Source: Serratia marcescens subsp. marcescens ATCC 13880
Lineage (GTDB): Bacteria; Pseudomonadota; Gammaproteobacteria; Enterobacterales; Enterobacteriaceae
Reading direction: 5' to 3'
Length of the DNA stretch: 64,000 nt
NCBI RefSeq assembly: GCF_017299535.1
Contig: NZ_CP071238.1
Span: 4,526,001 to 4,590,000 of the forward strand
Shown here: positions 26,309 to 35,587 of the stretch, one piece after another
Position numbering within the stretch: the first letter of the stretch is position 1
Layout: every line of letters starts with the position of its first letter
Program-made: the position numbers and the translations under genes
Notes under the pieces: model-generated
What the model saw: only the letters and a program-made list of their open reading frames with translations
What the model was told of the DNA's origin: nothing
Database searches by the model: none

Positions 26309-26776
26309 TCACTCCACACGAATGAAGTTTTTGTAATGGTCGCGCGTGACGAAGATCAGACCGTCGCTCGAATACAGCAGGCGATCGGCACCGCGCCGGC
26401 CACACTGGTAATTGATGTCCGCTTCGCGCCAGACCCGGCCGCCGGCGCTCGGCAGTTGTCCTTCACGGTTAGAGAATCGATCGCCGCCAATCGCCTTGCC
26501 CGGCAATACCGCACAAAGGTTGCCTGAACGCGGGTCCCAGCCCTGCTCGCGCGCCTGCTTCTTGGTGACGTAATAGCCCGGCAGCCGCTGATGCTGCTGC
26601 AGGTAGCTCACCACCGTTTGCTGCTGCGTGAGCCGATCGATGCTCTGCTGTTGCCCCGCCGGCGCTTGCACCACCGTCGCATTGCCGCCGATCGCACGGT
26701 GCTCGTTGCCGCGCAGCGCGCTGAAGACGGCGATGACCACGGCGATGACAATCGCCAACAGAATCCGCTTGTTCAT
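26309..26776 (-). CDS. Barnase-type guanyl-specific ribonuclease
   Basis: The 155-residue protein has an N-terminal hydrophobic segment (residues 4-20, signal peptide or anchor) and a C-terminal domain very similar to Bacillus barnase. K72, E118, R132 and H147 occupy the positions of barnase K27, E73, R87 and H102 (in VTKKQA, WREADINY, GADRLLYSS and TRDHYKNF). All catalytic residues are therefore present. Barstar follows directly. This looks like a functional exported or membrane-tethered RNase with its inhibitor. Confidence 0.92.
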   Translation of the reverse strand: MNKRILLAIVIAVVIAVFSALRGNEHRAIGGNATVVQAPAGQQQSIDRLTQQQTVVSYLQQHQRLPGYYVTKKQAREQGWDPRSGNLCAVLPGKAIGGDRFSNREGQLPSAGGRVWREADINYQCGRRGADRLLYSSDGLIFVTRDHYKNFIRVE

Positions 26777-27021
26777 GACATTCCCTGAAATTATGCCGCC
26801 GAAGGCGCCGCAGCTCCCCCAGGCTAGTTAGGTATATAGTCGACCTGGATGAAACTAAGATGACCGGCACGTCACGTTTTCGCGGCGGTGAGCGTTTCAT
26901 CCATTCATGACAATGATGCCACTTTCCAGTCGTTCTGGCACTCGGAGTCTCTCTGAAAACAGGCCGCCTCACATGAGACGGCCCGCCATGTCAGGCACTG
27001 CTTTCAGTATAGTCAGGGAAG

Positions 27022-27040
27022 GCGCCGCACAACGCGGCGC
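27022..27040 (-). terminator. Hairpin downstream of aaeB
   Basis: GCGCCGC (27022-27028) pairs with GCGGCGC (27034-27040) just past the aaeB stop. No T-run follows on the minus strand, so termination may be weak. The rest of the 280-base gap to the barnase-type gene holds that gene's unidentified promoter. Confidence 0.4.
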
Positions 27041-27056
27041 AACAGGAGGGAACGCA

Positions 27057-29024
27057 TCAATCGATCAAGGCGTGACGATAGCGATGCAGCATGTCGGCCA
27101 GGCGTTTCACCGGCCCGGTGACGCTGAGCGGCGCCTGGTTGTCCACCAGCTTCTGCTGGTACTCGTTCATTTCACCCAGCAAGCGATCGTAGTAATAGGC
27201 GCGCTTGACGTCGTTCTTGGCGGAGACCACCCGATCGGCGGTGCTGCGGATCTGGCGGTGGAAGGCCGACAGCTCTTCGCTGACCGGAATCTCCGCCCGC
27301 TGCATGCGCTGGTGGGCAATGATCAGGTTCAACGCCAGACGATACTTGGCGATGTCGTTCGGGAACATCATCAGCAGTTGGTTAAGCTGCTGATACAGCG
27401 CAGGCAGATGGTTTTGCCGACGACGCGCCGCCTTGGTGGTCAGCGCCGACACCGCGCTGCTGACGAACTGGTTGAGCAACGTGCGCCCGGTGCGTTCACG
27501 CGAATTGTCGCGGATCAGCAGCAGTACCATCAGCCCAACGCAGCTGCCGAGGAACTGGCCCAGCGCCCCGTCGAGAAACTGGGTGACGTTGAACTCCATC
27601 GGGTTGCTCAGCACCAGAATGTTGATGGTCCCGGCCAGCAGCCCCAGCGAACCGAGCCGCCGCTTCTGCACCTCGATGCCGATGAAAAACGCCAGCAGGC
27701 CGAGGCTGAGACACAGCAGCAAAATGCTCTGCTGCGTCGCCGGCAGGATCACCATGAAGAACAGGGAACCGACCGGGATCGCCGCCAGCATGCCCAGCAC
27801 GAAATCCATCGCCACCATGCGCGGCGCCGGGGTGCGCATCGCCAGCGAGGTGATCACCGCGATGATCACCATAAAACCGCTGCCGGACGTCCAGCCGGTC
27901 CACAGCCACAGCAGGCTGCCGAAGGCCGTCGCCACAAAGGTGCGCAGGCCGTTGATCATCGCGTGATGCCCTTCCGCCGAAGTCGGCTTGACCACGGTTT
28001 CGTTGCTCAACACCCCCTCTTCCACCGCGCTGATGCTGCAGTTGGCGTGCACGCCTTTCGACAGCAGCAGGTAGCGCGTCGCCGCGCCGACCCAACCGGT
28101 GATGGTCGGCAGCGTTTCCTCGGAACGATGCGTGGTCAGCACCTGGCGCAACAGCTTCATGCGCTTGTGGATCTCCTGTGGGGTTTCCGCCGGGACCATC
28201 AGCTGCTCCCACAGGCTGTCTTTCAGTGCCTCCGGGTGATTCACCAAGATCAGATAGGTTTCGCAGGCCTGGGTGATCAGCGTCAGCGACAGCGTATGCA
28301 GCGCTTTTACCCGGCGGTTGACCTTCTGCCAGCGCGAGGACTCCATCATCAGATTGTTGCGCATGCCGTCCAGCGCCGTGGTGCTCTTCACCAGATTGCT
28401 CCAGGCGCGGTCGATATCCTCTTTGTCGGCGTTGCTGATGCACATCTGCATCAGGCGGTATTGAGCCACCAGCAGCTGATCCACCGCCCGATCGATGTCC
28501 TGTTTGATCGAACGCGGCGAGAACAGCAGATCCGCCAACACGGCGCTGACGATCCCCAGCACGATCTCGCTGCAACGCTCGATGGCGAACTGCGGCGCTT
28601 CCAGCAGATGAGACTCACTGGTGGCGACCGTCACGATGATGATCAGCGCGGTATACCCGGCCAGCCCCCAGGCATAGGAGTTCTCCACCTTGATGAGCGA
28701 AGAAAGCCAGGTGCAGAAACCGGCCCAGATGCAGCACAGCAGCAGCATCACCACCGGCGCGCGGGCGGTGGTGATGATAATGATCAGACCGACGAAGCAG
28801 CCGATAAAGGTGCCGATGATACGCAGCCAACCGCGGTGGCGGATGGCGCCGGAGAAGGGTTCGCCGCCGGCGGCAAAGGCCGGGCCGGCGGCGACGATGG
28901 CGGCGGTCATCGCCGACCAGCGCGGGGTTTCCAGATTGAGATGGAAGCCGACGAACAGCGCAAACACAATCGCGAAGCTGAGTTTGAAGGCGAATCTCAG
29001 CCGGATAAAGGTTGGGCTGCTCAT
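27057..29024 (-). CDS. aaeB: p-Hydroxybenzoic acid efflux pump subunit AaeB
   Basis: AaeB is the inner-membrane transporter of the AaeAB aromatic carboxylate efflux system. The 655 residues equal the E. coli length. Two sets of hydrophobic segments (about residues 10-170 and 360-510) frame cytoplasmic domains, typical of the FUSC/YccS family. It overlaps the aaeA stop by one base. The long antisense open frame over it is ignored as a GC artefact. Confidence 0.95.
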   Translation of the reverse strand: MSSPTFIRLRFAFKLSFAIVFALFVGFHLNLETPRWSAMTAAIVAAGPAFAAGGEPFSGAIRHRGWLRIIGTFIGCFVGLIIIITTARAPVVMLLLCCIWAGFCTWLSSLIKVENSYAWGLAGYTALIIIVTVATSESHLLEAPQFAIERCSEIVLGIVSAVLADLLFSPRSIKQDIDRAVDQLLVAQYRLMQMCISNADKEDIDRAWSNLVKSTTALDGMRNNLMMESSRWQKVNRRVKALHTLSLTLITQACETYLILVNHPEALKDSLWEQLMVPAETPQEIHKRMKLLRQVLTTHRSEETLPTITGWVGAATRYLLLSKGVHANCSISAVEEGVLSNETVVKPTSAEGHHAMINGLRTFVATAFGSLLWLWTGWTSGSGFMVIIAVITSLAMRTPAPRMVAMDFVLGMLAAIPVGSLFFMVILPATQQSILLLCLSLGLLAFFIGIEVQKRRLGSLGLLAGTINILVLSNPMEFNVTQFLDGALGQFLGSCVGLMVLLLIRDNSRERTGRTLLNQFVSSAVSALTTKAARRRQNHLPALYQQLNQLLMMFPNDIAKYRLALNLIIAHQRMQRAEIPVSEELSAFHRQIRSTADRVVSAKNDVKRAYYYDRLLGEMNEYQQKLVDNQAPLSVTGPVKRLADMLHRYRHALID

Positions 29025-29959
29025 TAGCCGAACTCACGCAGCCGGTGCATCAGGCGCACAAAAGGCGAGCCGCTGTCGGCATTGCGATCGTTCTTGCCGA
29101 CGATCACCACGGTGGCGGTGGTGCCGGCCGGGTACGGATGCTGTTGGTCCTTGGCGTCCAGCAGAATCTTCACCGGCACGCGCTGCGCCAGGCGCACCCA
29201 CTCCAGGTTGCTGTCGATCGAGGCCAACCCTTTGTTGTTCACCGTGCTGCTGCTGTTGTTCACCGCCGCCGCCACGCTGTCGACGGTGCCGTGCATGATG
29301 CGGTTGCTGCCGAGCGGAGTGATCTCCGCGCGATCGCCCTTATTCAGGCCATTCAGCTTGGTCTCTTCCAGGTACGCCAGGATGTAGAAGGAATCTTTCT
29401 TCACCAGCGCCACCGCCACCGAGCCGCGGGTGATGTATTCGCCGGCATGGACATTGAGGTTGGTGATCCAGCCATCGGCCGGAGCCCGCACCGTGGTGCG
29501 TTCCAGATCCAGCTGCGCCAGCTCGCGCGCCGCCACGGCCTTCGCCAGCTGGTGCTGCACGGTCTGCAGCGAGTTGTTCGACTGGTCAATCTCTTCCTGC
29601 GACATCGCCTGCACGCCCAGCTTCACGCGGCGGCCGGCCTCGCGCCGTTTTTCCGCCGCCAACGCTTGATAGTAGGCGACATCGGCGCCGGCTTCCGCCA
29701 ACGCCTGCTCATAACGCGGCCGATCGACCACGAACAGCACCTGGCCTTTCTTCACCAGTTGGTTATCCACCACCGGCACGTCGGTCAGCAGGCCGCTGAC
29801 GTCCGGCGCGATCGCCACCACATCGGCGGTAAACTTGGCATCACGCGTCCACGGCGACTCGGTGTAGAACACCCAGGCCTTGAATATCGCGGCGATGCCC
29901 AACAGCACAAGAATCAAAGTGATCGCGATTCGGGTTATTTTTATCGAAAAATTTTTCAC
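29024..29959 (-). CDS. aaeA: p-Hydroxybenzoic acid efflux membrane fusion protein AaeA
   Basis: AaeA is the periplasmic adaptor (HlyD type) of the aromatic acid pump. A GTG start at 29959 is preferred: GAGG lies five bases upstream and the resulting 311 residues match E. coli AaeA in length and N-terminus. A TTG at 29974 is in frame but contains that ribosome-binding site. An N-terminal membrane helix (about residues 7-25) is followed by [17 protein letters not shown] (lipoyl half), a helical hairpin and beta-barrel. Confidence 0.94.
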   Translation of the reverse strand: MKNFSIKITRIAITLILVLLGIAAIFKAWVFYTESPWTRDAKFTADVVAIAPDVSGLLTDVPVVDNQLVKKGQVLFVVDRPRYEQALAEAGADVAYYQALAAEKRREAGRRVKLGVQAMSQEEIDQSNNSLQTVQHQLAKAVAARELAQLDLERTTVRAPADGWITNLNVHAGEYITRGSVAVALVKKDSFYILAYLEETKLNGLNKGDRAEITPLGSNRIMHGTVDSVAAAVNNSSSTVNNKGLASIDSNLEWVRLAQRVPVKILLDAKDQQHPYPAGTTATVVIVGKNDRNADSGSPFVRLMHRLREFG

Positions 29960-29966
29960 AGCGACC

Positions 29967-30170
29967 TCAAACAAAAAGACATGAAATCAGATAAAACAAG
30001 CAGCAATACAGCGCAGTGTTAAACAGCGCCGGATGCCAGACAAAATCGTAAATCCCCGTCGGCTGCAGCAGGCGGCGCAAGAGAAAAAACAGCGCCAGCG
30101 ACACCAGCAGCTCGAAAAACACCGGCGGAAACGACAGTCCGAAGATGACCATAACCGGAAGCAAACTCAT
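29967..30170 (-). CDS. aaeX: AaeX small membrane protein
   Basis: AaeX is the first gene of aaeXAB. The 67-residue product from the ATG at 30170 ([16 protein letters not shown]) matches E. coli AaeX in length and over most positions, including [20 protein letters not shown] split across the second helix. It has two hydrophobic helices (DUF1656). An upstream in-frame start at 30209 is non-homologous. Its role in efflux is not known. Confidence 0.92.
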   Translation of the reverse strand: MSLLPVMVIFGLSFPPVFFELLVSLALFFLLRRLLQPTGIYDFVWHPALFNTALYCCLFYLISCLFV

Positions 30171-30484
30171 CACTTTTTCCTTATTGTTCACTGCGCCGGG
30201 GAAAGACACATCTCGCCATTCACATTCTCTTTACATTTTAGCGTGCGCGCGCCACAAATCTTGACCAGACAGCTTGTCCAGGTCACGAACCCGAAAAAAG
30301 GTTAAACTTTGGGGCAGACGTCCACGACAGGGATTGCGAGGGTGCCGGAGGAGCGGCAGGATTACGTCGCCGATCGCTCTCGCACGTTGGTAAGGTCTAT
30401 TCACCCGACCACGTTATATTAGCCTGCTTACTATCAAGGCATCAACAATCTGTGATCTAAATCACTTTTAAGCCAGAGTGAATA
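30171..30484. promoter_or_regulatory. aaeX/aaeR divergent region with CRP-like site
   Basis: TGTGATCTAAATCACT at 30451-30466 closely fits the CRP half-sites TGTGA-N6-TCACA, with flanking bases also in agreement. It is 18 bases upstream of the aaeR ATG, so CRP would more likely repress aaeR or act at a distance on aaeXAB. AaeR presumably binds elsewhere in the region, but no LysR T-N11-A site is assigned with confidence. Confidence 0.55.
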
Positions 30485-31396
30485 ATGGAAAGATTAAAAC
30501 GGATGTCGGTATTCGCCAAAGTGGTTGAGTTCGGGTCGTTTACCGCGGCCGCGCGCCAACTCGGCATGAGCGTTTCATCGATCAGCCAAACCGTCTCGAA
30601 ACTGGAAAATGAGCTGCAGGTCAAGCTGTTGAACCGCAGCACGCGCAGCATCGGCCTGACCGAGGCCGGCAAAATCTACTATCAGGGCTGCCGACGCATG
30701 CTGCAGGAAGTCAGCGAAGTGCATGAACAGCTGTATGCGTTTAACAATACGCCCGCCGGCACGCTGCGCATCGGCAGCTCATCCACCATGGCGCAAAACG
30801 TGCTGGCGAACATGACCGCCGAGATGATGAAAGAGTACCCGGGCCTGACGGTCAACCTGGTAACCGGCATTCCGGCGCCGGATCTGATCACCGACGGGCT
30901 GGATCTGGTGATCCGCACCGGAGCGCTGCAGGACTCCAGCCTGTTCTCTCGCCGCCTGGGGCAGATGCCGATGGTGGTGTGCGCCGCCAAAAGCTACCTG
31001 ATCCAGCACGGCACGCCGCAGAAGCCGAGCGACATGGTCAACTTCTCCTGGCTGGAGTACAGCGTGCGGCCCGACAGCGAATTCGAACTGATGTCGCCGG
31101 AAGGCATCACCACGCGCATTTCCCCGCAGGGGCGCTTCGTCACCAACGACTCCTCCACCATGATCCGTTGGCTGAAAAACGGCGCCGGCATCGCCTACGC
31201 CCCGCTGATGTGGGTGATCGAAGAGATCAAACGCGGCGAGATCGAGATCCTGTTCAAAAGCTACCATTCGGATCCACGGCCGATCTACGCGCTCTATACC
31301 GAGAAGGACAAACTGCCGCTGAAGGTGCAGGTGTGCATCAATTATTTAACCGACTATTTCGAACGCGTAGCGGCGGTCTATCAGGGCTATCGCTGA
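30485..31396 (+). CDS. aaeR: LysR-family transcriptional activator AaeR
   Basis: AaeR activates aaeXAB in response to aromatic carboxylates. The 303-residue protein has an N-terminal winged HTH (KRMSVFAKVVEFGSFTAAARQLGMSVSSISQTVSKLE) and a C-terminal substrate-binding domain (PAGTLRIGSSSTMAQ; RPIYALYTEK). It diverges from aaeXAB as in E. coli. Its last ten bases overlap the convergent end of the small membrane gene at 31387. Confidence 0.93.
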   Translation: MERLKRMSVFAKVVEFGSFTAAARQLGMSVSSISQTVSKLENELQVKLLNRSTRSIGLTEAGKIYYQGCRRMLQEVSEVHEQLYAFNNTPAGTLRIGSSSTMAQNVLANMTAEMMKEYPGLTVNLVTGIPAPDLITDGLDLVIRTGALQDSSLFSRRLGQMPMVVCAAKSYLIQHGTPQKPSDMVNFSWLEYSVRPDSEFELMSPEGITTRISPQGRFVTNDSSTMIRWLKNGAGIAYAPLMWVIEEIKRGEIEILFKSYHSDPRPIYALYTEKDKLPLKVQVCINYLTDYFERVAAVYQGYR

Positions 31397-31731
31397 GCAG
31401 CGCTCAAATAGCGTCGCGCCAGCGCGGCCAGCAGCGTCAGCGCCACCATGCCGAAGCCCCACAGCAGCCAGATGGCGTAGCCCGCCCAGGTCAGCAGCGC
31501 AGGAAAATAGCTCGCCAGCCCGCTGCCCAGCTGTTTCAGCCACGGCAGCCAGGCGTCCAGCACCGCCTGCGGCACCAGGCTCAGCGCACCGTTCACCGGC
31601 AACGATGCATTCCCGGCTGCCTCCGCCAACGCCGGGAGCCAGGCCAGCACCCCGGCTACGCCCCAGGCCAGCAGCGTCCATAGCGCCATGGCGCCCAGCA
31701 GCAGCGCGAGTGTCCAACCGCCCCGGTTCAC
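31387..31731 (-). CDS. Small membrane protein coupled to a zinc-ribbon gene
   Basis: I do not recognise this 114-residue protein. The GTG at 31731 overlaps the TGA of the zinc-ribbon gene (GTGA), which indicates translational coupling and decides the start over a longer frame to 31842. It has two strong hydrophobic segments (about residues 6-32 and 75-105) separated by an amphipathic part. It probably works with the zinc-ribbon protein at the inner membrane. Confidence 0.6.
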   Translation of the reverse strand: MNRGGWTLALLLGAMALWTLLAWGVAGVLAWLPALAEAAGNASLPVNGALSLVPQAVLDAWLPWLKQLGSGLASYFPALLTWAGYAIWLLWGFGMVALTLLAALARRYLSAAQR

Positions 31732-32003
31732 GGCACACCGCCGCCGCACTGCGGACAAAAGCGGCTGCCCGACGGCAACGGCGCGGCGCACTGGCCGCAG
31801 GTGGCGCTCACCGCGGCAAACGGCTGACCGCAGCGGTGGCAATAACGCGCGCCCGATTTATTCACAGCCCGGCATTCCGGGCACAGCGGCCCCGGCTCGC
31901 CATGCTGATTATAGCGGTTGCCATGATGCCCGCCGCCGTGGCCCGCGCGCTGATGACCGCCGTTAATACCGCCTTGCCCCAACAACCGTTTCAGTAAGCT
32001 CAT
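31728..32003 (-). CDS. Double zinc-ribbon protein
   Basis: This 91-residue protein carries two four-cysteine zinc ribbons: C41, C44, C55, C58 (CPECRAVNKSGARYCHRC) and C69, C72, C83, C86 (CGQCAAPLPSGSRFCPQC), after a glycine- and histidine-rich N-terminus (residues 11-36). The histidines could also bind metal. The ATG at 32003 follows GAGAGGCGGG. A MerR-type operator lies upstream. Function unknown; a metal- or redox-stress role is suggested by the operator and cysteines. Confidence 0.7.
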   Translation of the reverse strand: MSLLKRLLGQGGINGGHQRAGHGGGHHGNRYNQHGEPGPLCPECRAVNKSGARYCHRCGQPFAAVSATCGQCAAPLPSGSRFCPQCGGGVP

Positions 32004-32038
32004 CCCGCCTCTCCTCTGTGCATTGACGCTGAACCTCA

Positions 32039-32071
32039 CTGTAAACCCTGGAGTAAACTCCAGGGTAAAGC
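32039..32071 (-). promoter_or_regulatory. MerR-family type promoter/operator
   Basis: CCCTGGAGTAAACTCCAGGG (32046-32065) has perfect nine-base arms around AA. On the minus strand it lies between TTTACC (-35-like) and TACAGT (-10-like) with a 20-base spacer, the long spacer that MerR-family activators correct. The sequence closely resembles the ZntR operator CTCTGGAGTCGACTCCAGAG. The site is about 40 bases upstream of the zinc-ribbon gene. Confidence 0.7.
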
Positions 32072-32210
32072 CCGGCGAGCAGGATTTACGTTTCATTACA
32101 TCGTAAAAGTGGCAAGGCTTTGATGCCGTTAACAAAAGCGCCATCGGCATTATCCCACGCCGCCGCGCTGCGTTATGCTGCGGAAACCTCTCCCTGCATC
32201 AGGAATAACC

Positions 32211-33152
32211 ATGAAAAAAATCATACTGGACTGTGACCCGGGGCATGACGACGCCATCGCTCTGTTGCTGGCCTGGGGCAATCCGCAGATCGACCTGCTG
32301 GCGGTCACCACCGTGGTGGGTAACCAGACGCTGGACAAAGTGACGCGCAACGCCCTGGCGGTGGCCCGCATCGCCAATATCACCGGCGTCCCCTTCGCCG
32401 CCGGCTGCCCGCGCCCGCTGGTGCGCAATATCGAAGTGGCGCCCGACATTCACGGCGACTCAGGCCTCGATGGCCCGGTGCTGCCGGCACCCCACCTGCA
32501 GTTGGACTCACGCCATGCGGTAGACCTGATCATCGAGACCGTGATGGCCCACCCGCCGGGCAGCGTGACGCTGGTGCCGACCGGCGGCCTGACCAATATC
32601 GCCATGGCGGTGCGTAAAGAGCCGCGCATTGCCGAACGGGTCAAGGAAGTGGTGCTGATGGGCGGCGGCTATCATGTGGGCAACTGGAGCGCGGTGGCGG
32701 AGTTCAATATCAAAATCGATCCCGAGGCGGCGCACATCGTGTTCAACGAAAAATGGCCGCTCACCATGGTCGGGCTGGATCTCACCCATCAGGCGCTGGC
32801 CACGCCGGCAGTCTGCGAACGCATCGCCGCCCTCGGCACCCGGCCGGCCGCCTTCGTCGGCGAACTGCTGGCATTCTTTGGCCGTATGTACCAACAGGCG
32901 CAAGGCTTCAGCGCCCCGCCGGTACACGATCCTTGCGCGGTGGCCTACGTGATCGACCCGAGCGTCATGACGGTGCGCAAAGCGCCGGTGGATATCGAAC
33001 TGACCGGCACCCTGACGTTGGGCATGACGGTCACGGACTTCCGCGCGCCGCCGCCGCCGGACTGCCACACCCAGGTCGCGGTCAAACTGGATCAGGATAA
33101 ATTCTGGGATCTGGTGGTGGATGCGCTAAAGCGGATCGGTGAGGTGGAGTAA
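32211..33152 (+). CDS. Ribonucleoside hydrolase, RihA/RihB type
   Basis: This 313-residue enzyme hydrolyses nucleosides to base and ribose. The N-terminal Ca2+-binding motif LDCDPGHDD (D9, D13 and D14) is intact, as are MGGGYHVGNWSAVAEFNI and the C-terminal VHDPCAVAY with the metal/catalytic aspartate. It is intermediate between E. coli RihA and RihB, so pyrimidine specificity is likely but unproven. ATG 32211 follows AGGAATAACC. It stands alone, with a terminator downstream. Confidence 0.88.
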   Translation: MKKIILDCDPGHDDAIALLLAWGNPQIDLLAVTTVVGNQTLDKVTRNALAVARIANITGVPFAAGCPRPLVRNIEVAPDIHGDSGLDGPVLPAPHLQLDSRHAVDLIIETVMAHPPGSVTLVPTGGLTNIAMAVRKEPRIAERVKEVVLMGGGYHVGNWSAVAEFNIKIDPEAAHIVFNEKWPLTMVGLDLTHQALATPAVCERIAALGTRPAAFVGELLAFFGRMYQQAQGFSAPPVHDPCAVAYVIDPSVMTVRKAPVDIELTGTLTLGMTVTDFRAPPPPDCHTQVAVKLDQDKFWDLVVDALKRIGEVE

Positions 33153-33845
33153 GCGGACGGGAGACAAGACTAACGCGCTTGGGCAGGCGCGTTAGCCTGT
33201 ATTCTGCCGCGGCAACGGGGAGGCTCAAGACATAACGTCTTTTATTTCCAATTCAGCAGAACAATCCTAACAATAAATCATTTTATAAAAACCCAAATAA
33301 ACAGATAGAGACAAGAAGAATCTTAATAAAAATAAAACCATGAAAATCACTTTTAATTTAAAAATCAGCAATGGGAAACGATGAAATAAACCTCCTCCGT
33401 CACGCCGCCGCTGACGAAACAAATTAAACAAGCAGATACCTATTTTATTCTTCACATTACCTGCCGACATAGGCCATTGCCGGGATGTCTCACGATATTC
33501 ACACTCGCCAACACAAAGACCAACCAACTGATTTTAATAAATAAAAACAATATTTAGATTAAAAATTGACTGAATCGCAATAGATTTGAGAAAATAGCGC
33601 GTCTGTTTTTGAAAAAACAAAAATGCCTTTTGCGGGTGAAAAATACGGCTTAACCTTTCTTTAGGCGCACAGCCTCACGCATTCTCAGGGCAAACATTAT
33701 TTATCGCTTCACCATGACGACGACTTAAATTTCCCGTAAGACATTTTCGAATTGAACATTACACACATTTCAACATCAGGATAAAAGATAGGGAATAATC
33801 AAAACATGCATTCAATAAACGCTATCAGGCCTTGGCAGGTTAACC
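33153..33845. other. AT-rich intergenic region upstream of the PglL-type gene
   Basis: CTAACGCGC (33170-33178) and GCGCGTTAG (33187-33195) form a terminator-like hairpin for the nucleoside hydrolase gene. From about 33240 to 33800 the DNA is distinctly AT-rich, unlike its neighbours. A promoter candidate TTGACT (33566-33571), 18-base spacer, GAAAAT (33590-33595) lies 250 bases before the next gene. A 16-codon open frame (33807-33857) overlaps that gene's start. Nothing else is supported. Confidence 0.45.
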
Positions 33846-35528
33846 ATGGCCGATAAATCTCCCGCTAACGCAGCGACCATCGCCGTGCTGCCCCTGCTGC
33901 TGATCTGGATGGCGGCGCTCCTGCCGATCTATCATCCCAATATGGGCGGCGACGGTCTGGCGCTGCCGCAAAACATTCAGGCCTGGGGCGTCATGGCGCT
34001 CACTACGCTGATCGTGACGTTTACCGTTTGCCTGGGTCGCATCCGCCTTTCGCTTACCCCCACCGCCCGGCTATTGCTGCTCGGCATCGCCGTGCTGGCG
34101 CTGCCGCTGCTGTATACCCGCCCCGAGTGGCGCGAAGACGCCCTGTGGCGCTGCGCCGGCCTGCTCGGCGGTTGGCTGTTCTATGTCGCCTGCCTGCAGC
34201 TGCGCCTAACCCCCAGGCAGCGCAACCTATTGCTGTACGGTCTGCTGTTCGCCGCTGGCGTTCAGGCGCTGCTGGCGGCTCTGCAACTGTTCGCCCCCGC
34301 GCTGGCGTGGGTATCCCCTTACGGAAGCCGGGTCTACGGCGTCTTTCAGCAACCGAACGTGCTGGGCAGCTTTATCGCCACCGGGCTGGCTTTGGCGCTC
34401 TGGCTGCTGCTTGCTCCCCTCTCTGCGCCGATGCGGCGGCGGCAAATCCCGCTGCTCGCGCTGTTGGCCGTTTTCTCCGCCCTGCTGGTGCTGATCCAGT
34501 CGCGCGCCGCCTGGCTCGGCGGCGCCTTGGCGGCGGCATTGCTGCTGTGGCGTTTTGCCCGCCAGCGCCCGGCCGCAAGCCGCTGGGCCGGCGGCGCGCT
34601 GCTGTTGGGTATGGCGATCGGCCTCACGGTGCTGTTCACCGGTTTCGGTCTGGAGGGTCACACCGGCCTGATCGGTCGGGGGCTATCCAACAGCGCGCGT
34701 CTGACCATGCTGCACGACGTCGGCGCCATGATCCTGGCCAAGCCGCTGCTGGGCTGGGGTTACGGCGGTTTTGAATACGGCTTCGCGCACTTCCGCCTGC
34801 AGGAAATGCCCTGGCGAGAAGTGCTGGAAGTCGCCGGGCATCCGCACAATGAAATCCTGCTGTGGTGGGTTGAGGGTGGTCTGCCGGCGCTGGCGGGTAT
34901 CATGATCGTCCTCGCCGCCGGCGCGCTGCTGCTGAAATGCGCCTGGCAACGGGATCGCGCGCAGCGGGACGGCGCGCGCGTCGGGCTGTTCCTGGTGCTG
35001 CTGCCAATGCTGGTGCATACCCAGCTGGAATACCCTTTCTATCTGTCTGCGCCGCACTGGCTGGCGTTTCTGTTGCTGCTGGCGTTGCTGGACGGCCAAA
35101 CCGGCGAGCCCCGCCCGCTGCCGTTCGCCAAAGCCCTGAGCCTGCCGGTGGCGATGGCGGCGGTCGGCGTGCTGGCGATGGCGGTCTTCGCCTGGCAAGG
35201 GCGCATGGCGCTCACTCAGTCGGAACGCACTATGCTGGCCAACATCGACAGCATCGAGCAGATGCCGCCGCCAGCCGCCTGGATCTACCGGGAGCGCAAA
35301 ACGTTCGACGAGCAATCTCACGCGCTGCTGGTCTATAACCAGACACGTGATGATGCCCTGTTGACCGGCTATCGGCAGTGGGCCAATGCCTATCTGCAGC
35401 GCCGTATCGACGCCAACGTCTACGCTACGCTGATCATGATCTTGCGCTATCAGGGGGCCCAGGCGGAAGCCGACGCTCGCCTGCGGGAAGCCGCTTTCCT
35501 GTTTACGCGGGATGCGCGGTTTAGGTAG
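33846..35528 (+). CDS. PglL/Wzy_C-type O-oligosaccharyltransferase or O-antigen ligase family protein
   Basis: The 560-residue membrane protein has about twelve hydrophobic segments and a C-terminal domain of about 130 residues. The conserved periplasmic-loop motif GHPHNEILLWWVEGG (near residues 335-350) is typical of PglL/PilO protein O-glycosylation ligases with Wzy_C and Wzy_C_2 domains. These transfer lipid-linked glycan to periplasmic proteins. No pilin or glycan genes lie nearby, so it is an orphan. The upstream AT-rich DNA suggests acquisition. The ribosome-binding site (CAGG) is weak. Confidence 0.78.
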   Translation: MADKSPANAATIAVLPLLLIWMAALLPIYHPNMGGDGLALPQNIQAWGVMALTTLIVTFTVCLGRIRLSLTPTARLLLLGIAVLALPLLYTRPEWREDALWRCAGLLGGWLFYVACLQLRLTPRQRNLLLYGLLFAAGVQALLAALQLFAPALAWVSPYGSRVYGVFQQPNVLGSFIATGLALALWLLLAPLSAPMRRRQIPLLALLAVFSALLVLIQSRAAWLGGALAAALLLWRFARQRPAASRWAGGALLLGMAIGLTVLFTGFGLEGHTGLIGRGLSNSARLTMLHDVGAMILAKPLLGWGYGGFEYGFAHFRLQEMPWREVLEVAGHPHNEILLWWVEGGLPALAGIMIVLAAGALLLKCAWQRDRAQRDGARVGLFLVLLPMLVHTQLEYPFYLSAPHWLAFLLLLALLDGQTGEPRPLPFAKALSLPVAMAAVGVLAMAVFAWQGRMALTQSERTMLANIDSIEQMPPPAAWIYRERKTFDEQSHALLVYNQTRDDALLTGYRQWANAYLQRRIDANVYATLIMILRYQGAQAEADARLREAAFLFTRDARFR

Positions 35529-35536
35529 GGACAACA

Positions 35537-35567
35537 AGGTGAGAGCGATGCCTCGTCGCTCTCACCT
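35537..35567. terminator. Strong hairpin between the PglL-type gene and cdh
   Basis: AGGTGAGAGCGA (35537-35548) pairs perfectly with TCGCTCTCACCT (35556-35567) across TGCCTCG. It lies between convergent genes; the T-run is weak on both sides, but the 12-bp stem fits a shared terminator. Confidence 0.6.
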
Positions 35568-35587
35568 GCGTCATTTATGTAGCACAA

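Noticed and set aside
26907..29027. 706-codon plus-strand open frame opposite aaeB
   Set aside because: Histidine-, arginine- and glutamine-rich antisense of a conserved gene; a GC-codon artefact.
33267..33527. 86-codon minus-strand open frame in the AT-rich gap
   Set aside because: Hydrophobic end arises from A/T-rich DNA; no ribosome-binding site or homology seen.
33807..33857. 16-codon frame ahead of the PglL-type gene, possible leader peptide
   Set aside because: Weak ribosome-binding site and no attenuator structure; too little evidence.
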